DNA from: Chromatiaceae bacterium
GTDB taxonomy: Bacteria > Pseudomonadota > Gammaproteobacteria > Chromatiales > Chromatiaceae
NCBI GenBank assembly: GCA_024235415.1
Contig: JACKML010000010.1
Location: 16,673-80,672, forward strand
DNA length: 64,000 nt
Reading direction: 5' to 3'
Below the pieces are notes generated by a model, which was not told the DNA's origin, made no database searches, and saw nothing but the letters and a program-made list of their open reading frames with translations. Position 1 is the stretch's first letter. Each line of letters opens with the position of its first letter. This document shows positions 7,850-18,406 of the stretch, piece by piece. Both the position numbers and the translations under genes were made by a program.

Positions 7850-9049
7850 TCAGAGTCCGAGCCTGGCAGCGACGAAGTCCGCATCCTTGTCACCGCGACC
7901 AGACAGATTGACCAGAATCGTCTGGTCTCTACCCATGGCTGGCGCCTCGCGCATCGCATACGCGACCGCGTGGGCCGACTCCAGCGCGGGGATGATGCCT
8001 TCCATGCGAGAGAGCGTCATGAATGCGTCCAGGCACTCCTGGTCAGTCGCCGTCGCATAGTCGACACGCTTTATGTCCTTCAGGAAGCAGTGTTGTGGGC
8101 CGACGCCCGGGTAGTCCAGTCCGGAGGCGATCGAGTACACCGGCAGCGGGTTGCCCTGCGCATCCTGCAGGTTGTAGCACTTGAAGCCGTGCAACACGCC
8201 GGGTGCACCCAGGGTCAGGGTCGCTGCGTGATCCGGGGTATCCAGGCCATGTCCCGCGGGCTCGACGCCGACGATCTGCACATCCTCGTCATCGAGAAAG
8301 GCCGTGAACAGGCCCATCGCGTTCGAGCCGCCGCCGACACAGGCGGTGATCCGTGTTGGCAGTCGCCCCTCCAGCGCAAGAAACTGCGCACGCGCCTCTT
8401 CGCCGACCACCTGCTGAAAATCACGCACCATCATCGGGAACGGATGTGGCCCGACCACCGAACCGATCGCGTAGATGCTGTTGACCGGGTCCTGGAGATA
8501 CGCCTCGAACGCCGAATCCACTGCATCCTTCAGCGTTGCCGTGCCGCGCGTCACCGCCACCAGTTTGCAGCCCAGGATCTTCATCTTGGTGACATTGGGA
8601 TGCTCCTTCTCGATGTCCACCTGCCCCATGTGGATCTCACAGGGGATCCCGACCAGGGCGCAGGCAGTCGCCAGCGCCACGCCGTGCTGTCCGGCGCCGG
8701 TCTCGGCGAGCACCTTCTTCTTGCCCATGTGCTTGGCCAGCAGGGCCTCGCCGATGCAATGATTGATCTTGTGCGCACCTGTGTGGTTCAGGTCTTCGCG
8801 CTTGAGGAAGATGCGGGCCCCGCCGAGATGCTCTGACAGGCGTTTGGCATAGAACAGCGGACTGGGTCGCCCGATATACGTCGACTGAAGTTCGTGCAAC
8901 TCATGCTGAAACGCCGCACTGTCACGGATCTCCAGGTAGGCGGCGGTGATCTCGTCCATCACCGACTTGAGTTCGGGTGGGATGAACTGGCCCCCATACT
9001 CGCCGAAAAAACCGTTTTCGTCGGGCATGGGGATGGGTGGCATCTTCAT
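7850..9049 (-). CDS. trpB: Tryptophan synthase beta chain, standing alone
   Basis: A 399-residue PLP enzyme condensing indole and serine to tryptophan. Visible landmarks are GEYGGQFIPPELK near the N-terminus, the Schiff-base Lys in HTGAHKIN (K94), ETGAGQHGVALATA, the phosphate-binding GGGSNAMG and the C-terminal LSGRGDKD. It is full length. No trpA or trpF lies beside it; the neighbours are dcd and an unknown gene. It could be the only trpB, displaced from its partner, or a second copy acting as an indole-salvage or serine-deaminase enzyme. Family assignment is secure, physiological role is not. Confidence 0.92.
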   Translation of the reverse strand: MKMPPIPMPDENGFFGEYGGQFIPPELKSVMDEITAAYLEIRDSAAFQHELHELQSTYIGRPSPLFYAKRLSEHLGGARIFLKREDLNHTGAHKINHCIGEALLAKHMGKKKVLAETGAGQHGVALATACALVGIPCEIHMGQVDIEKEHPNVTKMKILGCKLVAVTRGTATLKDAVDSAFEAYLQDPVNSIYAIGSVVGPHPFPMMVRDFQQVVGEEARAQFLALEGRLPTRITACVGGGSNAMGLFTAFLDDEDVQIVGVEPAGHGLDTPDHAATLTLGAPGVLHGFKCYNLQDAQGNPLPVYSIASGLDYPGVGPQHCFLKDIKRVDYATATDQECLDAFMTLSRMEGIIPALESAHAVAYAMREAPAMGRDQTILVNLSGRGDKDADFVAARLGL

Positions 9050-9222
9050 GGGCTTGTCTCACACGCTGTCACAATTGAAGAACCTCGAAAGCTAAACCCT
9101 GGCGCGGACCTGTCCCTTGACGCGGCGCAGGAACCCGGCGTTTTTTGCCGCCAATTTCTTCAATCCTGATCGTTGCCGTCGGCGGCTGGGAACGCGCTGG
9201 GCTGGCCCGATCGGCCGGCCGT

Positions 9223-9864
9223 TCAGCGCGGAGGATCACCGGCGATCGACTGTGCCTCGGCGTGCGTCAGGTGCGGGTGATTGCGCAACACGAAACCTGC
9301 GTTATGCAGATCGACCACGGCGTTGTGCAAGTTGCCCCGCAACGTCGAATTCGGTGACTGCAGGTGCCGCGCCAGCTGGTGCAGTGAGACCTCGACATGG
9401 TTGCCACGGACGGCCACCGGCATCAGCAGTCGCTCCGCCAGGCTCATGAAAGGGTCGAGGGGGTCCACCTCAGCCGCCACCCCGGCATCGGCGTGCGGCT
9501 TGTGCGCCAACGTTTCCGCTTTCGGCAGATTCTGCAGGCACGCGCGATATTCCGACGCCACCGTGCCGTCAACGTCGCCCTCTCCGCGCAGGACCGCCCG
9601 AACAATCGACATCACGGCGGCGGCACTGCCGTGATCCGGGCCACAAGACAACACCGCGGCCAACAAGTCACGCTGCCGGGGACTCAGCATAGCCGCCGAA
9701 TACCCGCTCATCGAAAACGAATCGTCGCCACTGAGGTTGCGCAGAAACACCTCGACGGTGAAGCAGTACCGCGAGGTGTAGTGGAAAAGCTCTTCGGCAA
9801 AACCGCCCCACCCCCTGTGGAAAGGCGGATAGAAGTGGCCATCGACGTTCTTGAGGTCCGTCAC
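9223..9864 (-). CDS. Hypothetical protein following pckA
   Basis: An unrecognised cytoplasmic protein of about 213 residues, with no signal peptide or membrane segment. The GTG at 9864 is chosen because it lies just after the pckA stop (9878) and follows GGGG by eight bases; a GTG at 9873 is an alternative. The sequence starts with a Phe/Tyr/Trp-rich part (FYPPFHRGWGGFAEELFHYT) and ends in a helical, winged-helix-like stretch (LHQLARHLQSPNSTLRGNL then LHNAGFVLRNHP). That could mean DNA binding but is only an impression. The proximity to pckA suggests one transcript. Confidence 0.6.
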   Translation of the reverse strand: MTDLKNVDGHFYPPFHRGWGGFAEELFHYTSRYCFTVEVFLRNLSGDDSFSMSGYSAAMLSPRQRDLLAAVLSCGPDHGSAAAVMSIVRAVLRGEGDVDGTVASEYRACLQNLPKAETLAHKPHADAGVAAEVDPLDPFMSLAERLLMPVAVRGNHVEVSLHQLARHLQSPNSTLRGNLHNAVVDLHNAGFVLRNHPHLTHAEAQSIAGDPPR

Positions 9865-9877
9865 CCCGGGCACCCCG

Positions 9878-11500
<1,623 letters not shown>

Positions 11501-11728
11501 ATGTCTCACCTCGCGGAGAACCACATGGCGGCCGACCGCAGTTTCGTCAATAAAAAGGTGGCACGAAAGATTGTCCCACCCGGGTGCATATAGTGCGAGT
11601 GTTGCACCAGGACAATGCCTTTTTGTCGCTAATACGCCCGATTTCATGCCCCTGCAGTAAATATGGCAAATACCCTGCCAGACATCCCGAGGCCACCCCA
11701 GAAGACCGATGACCCGTAGAACTGGCAC

Positions 11729-11756
11729 AAAAAAACCCCGGGCTGACGCACCGGGG
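11729..11756 (-). terminator. Intrinsic terminator after the DUF2853 gene
   Basis: On the minus strand a six-pair stem CCCCGG/CCGGGG (plus-strand arms 11736-11741 and 11751-11756) is followed by seven T residues (11729-11735 read as A on the plus strand). It lies 35 bp after the stop of the DUF2853 gene and separates it from pckA. Confidence 0.8.
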
Positions 11757-11791
11757 CTGGTCTTGTCTTCTCTTTTTTGCGAGTTACCGGG

Positions 11792-12103
11792 CTAAAGATC
11801 GCCCAGCTTGCCCATCGCCTGCGCAACCAGGTAGTAGAAAGTGACCCGATGCTTCTGCCGGTCTGCTTTCATCTTCTCGCAGACCTTCTTGATCACGGCA
11901 TCAGCCGCAGCGGCATCGGTGGCGCCCAGCTTTTTCGTACACCATTTTTCACGCACGCGGTCGAGTTCCGACTTGTCTGAGCACGATACCAGCGAGGCAT
12001 CCTTGCTCTGCAGGGCGATACCCAGATGTTTGACGATCTTCTGCACGATCGCCGCATCCGCACCGGCGTCATAGCGCTGTACGTCGGCTAAATAGTCACT
12101 CAT
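11792..12103 (-). CDS. DUF2853 family protein
   Basis: A 103-residue acidic-to-basic helical protein fitting DUF2853: YLADVQRYDAGADAAIVQKI, an IALQSKDASLVSCSD core, REKWCTKKLG and the C-terminal VTFYYLVAQAMGKLGDL. No enzymatic function is known for this small soluble family. The ATG at 12103 is chosen over an upstream in-frame ATG because GGGGAGA lies a few bases before it. It is monocistronic, with its own terminator downstream. Confidence 0.82.
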   Translation of the reverse strand: MSDYLADVQRYDAGADAAIVQKIVKHLGIALQSKDASLVSCSDKSELDRVREKWCTKKLGATDAAAADAVIKKVCEKMKADRQKHRVTFYYLVAQAMGKLGDL

Positions 12104-12445
12104 GAATTCTCTCCCCTTTGATGGATTTCCCGGCACAGTTGCTGGCCAGAACCGAAACAGTCGTTGATTCTTCGCTTTGAGATCGGCCACTGCGCACCCC
12201 TTCCGGTGCCGGTTTCAGCACTGGCGCGCCATTGGAGAATACCTCAACCTGCCGTCGAGTAAACCCGGAACCCCTGCCGTAACTCCCGCGGCTGTCGCGC
12301 CAGCGTGCGAGTGCCCGGTGCCTGTTTGCAGCATCCGCGCAAAGCAACGAAGCGATTCATCCCGCGCGCCATCGCCACCGCGATGCCGATGAACCGGGGG
12401 ATTGCTACTATCCTGTGGACTGTATTCACTAACGAGGTCCACGCA
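12104..12445 (+). other. Divergent intergenic region (342 bp)
   Basis: This stretch separates the minus-strand DUF2853 gene from the plus-strand cytochrome c' gene and should carry both promoters. No open frame with a ribosome site, no tRNA and no strong inverted repeat was seen. A weak -35/-10-like pair (TTGCTA near 12407 followed by TATTCA) precedes the cytochrome c' gene but is not convincing. Confidence 0.4.
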
Positions 12446-12889
12446 ATGAAGACTGGTGCAATCGCTATCGCGGCCCTGCTGTCCTTGACGTCGTTGGCCC
12501 ACGCCGACGAACCGGAGAATTTCATCAAATACCGCCAATCGATGATGACAGCGATCGGCGGCCATAACGGGGCCGCCAGCCAGATTCTGCGGGGCAAGGT
12601 GGCACCGCCGGGGCACCTCGCGATGCACGCCAATGCACTTCGCGACCTGGCGTCGGACCTGGCGGCACTGTTCCCCGAAGGCTCGGACTTTGGCGAGACC
12701 AAGGCCAAGGCGGAGATCTGGAGCGACTGGTCGGGTTTCGAGAAGGCGGCCGGTGATTCGAAGACCGCAACGGCCGCGTTCGCCGAGGCGGTGGCCGGCG
12801 GCGATGCAGGCAATATCGAGGCCGCGTTCAAACAAGTTGGAGAAACCTGCAAGGGCTGCCACAAGACCTACCGAGAGAAGGACGACTGA
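12446..12889 (+). CDS. Cytochrome c' family protein
   Basis: A 147-residue periplasmic c-type cytochrome. Residues 1-20 form a signal peptide ending AHA. The mature part is four-helix-bundle-like, and its single haem site CKGCH lies close to the C-terminus (C135, C138, H139), the cytochrome c'/c556 arrangement. Such proteins bind NO or act in small electron-transfer chains. It is followed after three bases by a diheme cytochrome c gene, so the two are probably an electron-transfer pair. Start: ATG at 12446 with GAGG eight bases upstream. Confidence 0.88.
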   Translation: MKTGAIAIAALLSLTSLAHADEPENFIKYRQSMMTAIGGHNGAASQILRGKVAPPGHLAMHANALRDLASDLAALFPEGSDFGETKAKAEIWSDWSGFEKAAGDSKTATAAFAEAVAGGDAGNIEAAFKQVGETCKGCHKTYREKDD

Positions 12890-12892
12890 GAC

Positions 12893-13723
12893 GTGCTGCG
12901 CTGGCCCGCACTGGTGCTGCTGGCAGCAGTGAGTGTCGCGCAGGCCACGGACGGCGAGTATCTTTTGAACGCCGCCGGCTGCGTGGCGTGCCATACCGCT
13001 GAAGGTGGCCGCCCGCTGGCCGGCGGGCGCGCATTCGTGACACCCTACGGCACCTTCTATTCACCGAATATCACGCCGGACCGCGAAACCGGCATCGGTA
13101 CCTGGAGCCGCGCGCAGTTTGTTGCGGCGCTGAAGCATGGTACCTCACCGGACGGCGTCGCCTACTTCCCGGTGTTTCCCTATACCTCATACCGGCTGAT
13201 GAGCGATCAGGACGCCGGTGCGATCCACGACCACCTGCAGTCGCTCGAGCCATATCAGCAACAGAACCGGGAACACGACCTGGCATGGTGGCTCGGTCGC
13301 TGGATGATGAAACTCTGGCAGTGGTGGAACCTCGACCCACTGGTACCGATGCCCGTCACGAAAGATCCGATGATCAATCGCGGTCGTTACCTGGTGGACG
13401 CCCTCGGCCACTGTGGCGAGTGTCACACGCCGCGCAACTGGTCAGGTGTGATGGTACGCCAGAGTCACTATCTCGCCGGCAGCAAACAGGGGCCGGACGG
13501 CGATGCCGTGCCCAACATCACCACTGATCGCAGCAATGGCATCGGCAAATGGGATGCCGACGACCTGCAGTATTTCCTTGAAACCGGCGCACTGCCCAAC
13601 GGCGACTACGCCGGTGGACTGATGACCGACGTGATCGACAACAGCACCTCGAAGCTGACCGCAGCAGACCGCAAGGCGATGGCGGCCTACCTCAAGACAG
13701 TCCCGGCTGTCGCCACGCCCTAG
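12893..13723 (+). CDS. Diheme c-type cytochrome
   Basis: A 276-residue exported cytochrome with a signal peptide (residues 1-19) and two haem-binding sites, CVACH (30-34) and CGECH (174-178). Each begins a cytochrome c domain containing a PNITPDRETGIGTW-like loop. This resembles the cytochrome subunits of membrane alcohol/fructose/gluconate dehydrogenases and thiosulfate-type diheme proteins. A Trp-rich segment between the domains (about 131-146) may contact the membrane. The GTG start three bases after the cytochrome c' stop indicates co-translation. No dehydrogenase partner is nearby, so the electron donor is unknown. Confidence 0.85.
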   Translation: MLRWPALVLLAAVSVAQATDGEYLLNAAGCVACHTAEGGRPLAGGRAFVTPYGTFYSPNITPDRETGIGTWSRAQFVAALKHGTSPDGVAYFPVFPYTSYRLMSDQDAGAIHDHLQSLEPYQQQNREHDLAWWLGRWMMKLWQWWNLDPLVPMPVTKDPMINRGRYLVDALGHCGECHTPRNWSGVMVRQSHYLAGSKQGPDGDAVPNITTDRSNGIGKWDADDLQYFLETGALPNGDYAGGLMTDVIDNSTSKLTAADRKAMAAYLKTVPAVATP

Positions 13724-13831
13724 CACCGGACGGGGATCCGCGTACACCGCAAACCCTGCGGCCGCATTTCTCTCCTATAGTTTTGCCATGGCAAGACCGC
13801 TATGCATATAGGGAGATCGTGGTGGTGAGCA

Positions 13832-14758
13832 ATGGCTGAACAGTTACAGTGTTTTGATCAGGTCCACATCGATGTGGCCAGAAACTCCACCGACGACTTC
13901 AATCCGTTCCACGATCCGCGGCGTTGGCAGAACATCCAGGAGAACCCGTTCGGGTCACCGATCGCGCTGGGTTTTCAGATGGAGTTCCTGGCCGCCGACC
14001 GCGTGGCAAGGCATCGGCGGGCAAAGGGCGAGGACGCGCTGATCGCCCAGCATGCACTGCATTTCAGCAATTATGAATTTCACTTCGCAGATGCCCTGCG
14101 TGTCGGCGAAGATTTTTCGGTGACCGTCAAGAACACAATCGACAAGTCGGCGCAGGGCGGCGGCCTGTCCAACCGCATCGTGTTGCGTAAAGCGGCGGGC
14201 GACCTGGTACTTATGGGGACGCAGAGCGAGACTGCCGAGCCGCGTTTCCTGCCCGATGCGGTGATCGAGGGACTGCCTTCACTGGAACACCTGCCCGACC
14301 GGATCATGGCCCCGGGCACCCCCTACTTCAGGAAGCGCAAATTCCTCAACACCAGCAACGGCAAAAACTTCGCCGTCGGTGCACTCTGTGACCAGCACGA
14401 CTATTTCGACGAGCTCAGCGAACGCGTGGACTTTCCACCGCTGTTCACGGCCTCGATGGTGTCTTGTGCCCTGCTCGAAAAGGGCTGGGCGCATGGCCAT
14501 GATTTCGAGGCCGACGCCCTCGTCTATACCAGCCACCAGATCTCGGTCGACAACCGTCTGCAACGCAAACTGCGCAGCAACGACATGCTGAATATCCTGG
14601 TCGAGGGCCCGCTGGCCCCGCCACCACCGAAAGGCCTGGGTTGCGCCTCGGTACAGCAACAGCTGTATCGCTGCCTGGGCGTATTGCACGGTCGCCAGAT
14701 ACTGTTTCGCGCCAACGTACAACTGGCACCACTGCGCAGCTTCCTCGGCAAGCACTGA
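13832..14758 (+). CDS. MaoC/hot-dog-like protein of unknown function
   Basis: A 308-residue soluble protein. Near the N-terminus ARNSTDDFNPFHDPRRW resembles the hydratase motif of MaoC-type hot-dog enzymes (S-x-D-x-N-x-x-H), followed by PIALGFQMEF and a second half that looks like another hot-dog repeat (VYTSHQISVDNRLQ). A double hot-dog dehydratase or acyl-binding function is a reasonable guess, but the substrate cannot be named. The downstream gene is convergent, with a shared hairpin between the two. Confidence 0.6.
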   Translation: MAEQLQCFDQVHIDVARNSTDDFNPFHDPRRWQNIQENPFGSPIALGFQMEFLAADRVARHRRAKGEDALIAQHALHFSNYEFHFADALRVGEDFSVTVKNTIDKSAQGGGLSNRIVLRKAAGDLVLMGTQSETAEPRFLPDAVIEGLPSLEHLPDRIMAPGTPYFRKRKFLNTSNGKNFAVGALCDQHDYFDELSERVDFPPLFTASMVSCALLEKGWAHGHDFEADALVYTSHQISVDNRLQRKLRSNDMLNILVEGPLAPPPPKGLGCASVQQQLYRCLGVLHGRQILFRANVQLAPLRSFLGKH

Positions 14759-14851
14759 TCCGGCGGCGCGCTGCCGCAGCGTAGCCGGGCTGTCTCGAGG
14801 CCCTGCTTCAGGCTCAGATCGACAGTGGCCACGTGTTGATCCCGTCCAATG

Positions 14852-14880
14852 AAAAACCCCCGCCGAGGCGGGGGCTTCTT
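14852..14880 (-). terminator. Intrinsic terminator of apbC, possibly bidirectional
   Basis: A perfect stem CCCCCGCC/GGCGGGGG with a tiny loop lies between the convergent MaoC-like gene and apbC. On the minus strand it runs into TTTTT, a good terminator for apbC. On the plus strand the tail is CTTCTT, weaker. Confidence 0.8.
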
Positions 14881-14902
14881 GTGCGATACAGGATGTCGTC
14901 GA

Positions 14903-15994
14903 TCAGTTGTTCTGGATCACGATATTCGGGAACTTGGACGCATAGCTCTTGGCCTGACGGGCCAGCTTGGCGGCTGCCTTACGTGCGATCTCGCGGTACA
15001 CCATCGCCGGGCGTGACTCCGGTTCGGCGACCACCGTCGGCTTGCCCGAGTCGGTCTCCTCGCGGATGCGGGTCTCCAGTGGCAGGGCGCCGAGGAAACG
15101 TACGCCATACTGCTCGGCCATCCGGCTGCCGCCGCCCTCGCCGAAGATGTGCTCTTCGTGGCCGCACTTCGAACAGATGTGGGTCGACATGTTCTCGACG
15201 ATGCCGAGAATCGGCACCTCGACCTTCTCGAACATCTTGAAACCCTTGCGCGCGTCCAGCAGGGCGATGTCCTGCGGCGTGGTGACGATGATCGCGCCCG
15301 ACACCGGCACCTTCTGCGCCAGCGTCAACTGGGTGTCACCGGTGCCCGGCGGCAGGTCGATCACCAGGTAGTCCAGGTCGGTCCAGTTGGTGTCGTTCAG
15401 CAACTGCTCCAGGGCCTGGGTGACCATCGGGCCACGCCAGATCATCGGCGTTTCCTCGTCGATCAGGAAACCGATCGACATCGCCTGCAGGTGATAGCTC
15501 ATCATCGGCTCGAGGGTGTTGCCGTCCTTCGATTCGGGCTTGCCCGAGATGCCGAGCATGCGCGGCTGCGACGGACCGTAGATATCCGCGTCCAGGATCC
15601 CGACGCGCGCGCCTTCGACCGACAGCGCCAGTGCCAGGTTGACCGCGGTGGTCGACTTGCCGACACCACCCTTTCCGGAGGCGACGGCGATGATGTTCTT
15701 GACGTTGTCGATTGGCTTGAGCGACTTCTGCACCGAGTGCGCGACCACCTTACTCGATACCTTGACCTCGCAGCTGCTGACGCCATCGACGGCCTCGACC
15801 GCGGACTTGACCGCCGCCGCGATGATGTCGAACACACCCTTGGCCGGAAAACCGAGCACGATATCGACGCTGACCTTGCCACCGTCGATGGCCACGTCCT
15901 TAACCGACTTGACGCTGACCAGGTCGGTCTCGAGGTGGGGTTCGATGTAGCCTTTGATGGCTGCTTCGACGGATTCGCGGGTTACTTCGGCCAT
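14903..15994 (-). CDS. apbC: Iron-sulfur cluster carrier protein Mrp/ApbC
   Basis: A 363-residue P-loop NTPase that carries [4Fe-4S] clusters to apo-proteins. It has an N-terminal MIP18/DUF59-like domain (residues 1-90), the deviant Walker A GKGGVGKST, DADIYGPSQP, the switch DLPPGTGDTQL, and a C-terminal CSKCG whose two cysteines bridge the cluster at the dimer interface. The ATG at 15994 is preceded by AGGA and gives the normal length; longer in-frame extension upstream is non-coding. It is divergent from metG, a conserved gammaproteobacterial arrangement. Confidence 0.95.
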   Translation of the reverse strand: MAEVTRESVEAAIKGYIEPHLETDLVSVKSVKDVAIDGGKVSVDIVLGFPAKGVFDIIAAAVKSAVEAVDGVSSCEVKVSSKVVAHSVQKSLKPIDNVKNIIAVASGKGGVGKSTTAVNLALALSVEGARVGILDADIYGPSQPRMLGISGKPESKDGNTLEPMMSYHLQAMSIGFLIDEETPMIWRGPMVTQALEQLLNDTNWTDLDYLVIDLPPGTGDTQLTLAQKVPVSGAIIVTTPQDIALLDARKGFKMFEKVEVPILGIVENMSTHICSKCGHEEHIFGEGGGSRMAEQYGVRFLGALPLETRIREETDSGKPTVVAEPESRPAMVYREIARKAAAKLARQAKSYASKFPNIVIQNN

Positions 15995-16274
15995 TTCCTG
16001 AACTCCTGGTGCCGTGCGCCGGCGGGCTTGCCGATCGCGCGATACATGATGTGAAACGAATAGCGGCGGGATTCTACACCAGCCCCGGCCCATTCCCAAC
16101 CAAAACGGTCGGACTTTACCCGGGCGCCATTTCTGGCGCCGCCATGCCAAAGATGCAGTCTTTGGACGCCGTGATAAACCGGGAGAGTCTGGGGAAACCG
16201 TCCCGGCAACCCACCGGGACGCCGCCGTTGTGGGATAATGCGCGCCCATTCCCCCGGCCGAACCAGCGATTTCG

Positions 16275-18320
16275 ATGAGCACCGACCCGCGCAAGATCCT
16301 GATCACCAGTGCCCTGCCGTACGCCAACGGCTCGATCCACCTGGGCCACCTGGTGGAGTACATCCAGACGGATATCTGGAGTCGCTTCCAGAAGATGCGG
16401 GGGCACGAGTGCTATTACGTCTGTGCGGACGACGCCCACGGCACACCAATCATGCTGCGCGCGCGCGCCGAGGGCATCGAGCCGGAGCAACTGATCGCGC
16501 GCGTCTGGCAGGAGCACACCGAGGACTTCGCCGGTTTCGCGATCGGCTTCGACAATTACCACTCGACGCATTCGGAAGAAAACCGCGTCTGCGCGACCAC
16601 TATCTACGAACGCAACCGCGACGCCGGCCACATCGCACGGCGCACCATCTCACAGGCGTACGACCCCGAGGCGGGGATGTTTCTGCCGGACCGCTTCATC
16701 AAGGGCACCTGTCCCAAGTGCGGTGCCGAAGACCAGTACGGGGACAACTGCGAGGTATGCGGCGCGACCTATGCACCGACCGAATTGAAGAACCCGGTCT
16801 CGGCCGTGTCTGGCGCGACGCCAATCGAAAAGGATTCCGAACACCTGTTCTTCAAACTGGGCAATTTCGAAAAGATCCTCAAGGACTGGCACAAGGCCGG
16901 CCACGTGCAGGCAGAGGTGGCAAACAAACTCAACGAGTGGTTCGAGTCGGGACTGAACGACTGGGACATCTCACGCGATGCGCCCTACTTTGGATTCGAG
17001 ATTCCGGATGCACCCGGCAAGTACTTCTATGTATGGCTGGATGCACCGATAGGCTACATGGCCAGCTTCCGCAACTTCTGCGACAGGACCGGGATTGATT
17101 TCGACACCTTCTGGAAGGCAGATTCGAGCGCCGAGCTGTACCATTTCATCGGCAAGGACATCATCTACTTCCACGCGCTGTTTTGGCCGGCGATGCTGCA
17201 TGGCGCCGGTTTCCGCAAGCCCAGCGGGGTTTACGCACACGGCTTCCTGACCGTCGACGGCGCCAAGATGTCGAAGTCGCGCGGCACCTTCATCAAGGCG
17301 CACACCTACCTCAAGCACCTGGACCCGGAATACCTGCGCTACTACTTCGCGGCCAAGCTGAGTTCGCGGGTGGACGACCTCGACCTCAATCTCGAGGACT
17401 TCACCAACCGGGTCAACGCCGACCTGGTAGGCAAAGTGGTCAACATCGCCAGCCGTTGCGCCGGCTTCATCAGCAAGCGCTTCGACGGCAAGTTGTCGGG
17501 CAGCCTGGATCAGCCGGAGCTGTTCGCCACCTTCACCAGGGCCGGCGACGAGATTGCCGAGCTGTACGAGAAGCGCGAATTCGGCCGCGCGGTGCGCGAG
17601 ATCATGGCGCTGGCCGATCTGGCCAACCAGTACATCGACGAGAAGGCGCCCTGGGTGGTGGCCAAGCAGGAGGGTCGCGACGCCGAGCTGCACGCGATCT
17701 GCTCGATGGGGATCAACCTGTTCCGCGTACTGATCGGCTACCTCAAGCCGGTGCTGCCGGTGATGGCGGCCAAGACAGAGGATTTCCTGCACATCGCACC
17801 GATGACCTGGGACGCGCAGCGCGAACCGCTGCTCGATCACGCGATCGACAAGTTCAAGCCGCTGATGACGCGGGTCGAGAAGGACAGGATCAACGCAATG
17901 ATCCAGGACTCGAAAGAAGACCTGGCGAGCGAGCCGAAGTCACCGGCGAAGACCGCCGCGGCGGACTCGCCCCTGCTCAAGGACCCGATCGCGCCGACCG
18001 TCGATTTCGCTGATTTTGCCAAGGTCGACCTGCGCGTGGTGCGCATCGCCAGGGCCGAACACGTCGAGGGTGCCGACAAACTGCTGCGCCTGACGCTGGA
18101 CCTCGGTGGCGAGACACGCAACGTATTTGCCGGCATCAAGTCCGCCTATGCGCCGGCAGACCTCGAAGGCAAGCTGACCGTAATGGTCGCCAACCTGGCA
18201 CCGCGCACGATGAAGTTCGGGGTGTCCGAGGGCATGGTGCTGGCGGCCGGCCCCGGCGGCAAAGAGCTGTTCGTGCTCAGTCCCGACGACGGCGCGCAGC
18301 CGGGGATGAAGATCAAGTAA
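16275..18320 (+). CDS. metG: Methionyl-tRNA synthetase
   Basis: A 681-residue class I synthetase. It has the HIGH-equivalent SIHLGHLVEYIQTD, a zinc knuckle CPKCGAEDQYGDNCEVC (four cysteines, one knuckle type), the KMSKS loop GAKMSKSRGTF and a C-terminal tRNA-binding/dimerisation domain starting VDFADFAKVDLRVVRI (about residues 575-681), as in E. coli MetG (677). It starts 280 bp from the divergent apbC gene. A GATAAT-like -10 box near 16234 lies about 40 bp before the ATG, but no matching -35 is clear. Confidence 0.97.
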   Translation: MSTDPRKILITSALPYANGSIHLGHLVEYIQTDIWSRFQKMRGHECYYVCADDAHGTPIMLRARAEGIEPEQLIARVWQEHTEDFAGFAIGFDNYHSTHSEENRVCATTIYERNRDAGHIARRTISQAYDPEAGMFLPDRFIKGTCPKCGAEDQYGDNCEVCGATYAPTELKNPVSAVSGATPIEKDSEHLFFKLGNFEKILKDWHKAGHVQAEVANKLNEWFESGLNDWDISRDAPYFGFEIPDAPGKYFYVWLDAPIGYMASFRNFCDRTGIDFDTFWKADSSAELYHFIGKDIIYFHALFWPAMLHGAGFRKPSGVYAHGFLTVDGAKMSKSRGTFIKAHTYLKHLDPEYLRYYFAAKLSSRVDDLDLNLEDFTNRVNADLVGKVVNIASRCAGFISKRFDGKLSGSLDQPELFATFTRAGDEIAELYEKREFGRAVREIMALADLANQYIDEKAPWVVAKQEGRDAELHAICSMGINLFRVLIGYLKPVLPVMAAKTEDFLHIAPMTWDAQREPLLDHAIDKFKPLMTRVEKDRINAMIQDSKEDLASEPKSPAKTAAADSPLLKDPIAPTVDFADFAKVDLRVVRIARAEHVEGADKLLRLTLDLGGETRNVFAGIKSAYAPADLEGKLTVMVANLAPRTMKFGVSEGMVLAAGPGGKELFVLSPDDGAQPGMKIK

Positions 18321-18406
18321 TAACGCCGTCAGGACCTTTCCCGCAGGTCCTTCGCCACAGGGACAGGAACGCCGGAAAACCCCGGCGACCACCCGGTGAT
18401 TTCACG

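Noticed and set aside
18332..18350. Hairpin GGACCT/AGGTCC after metG as a terminator
   Set aside because: The six-pair stem has a seven-base loop and no T run; too weak to call.
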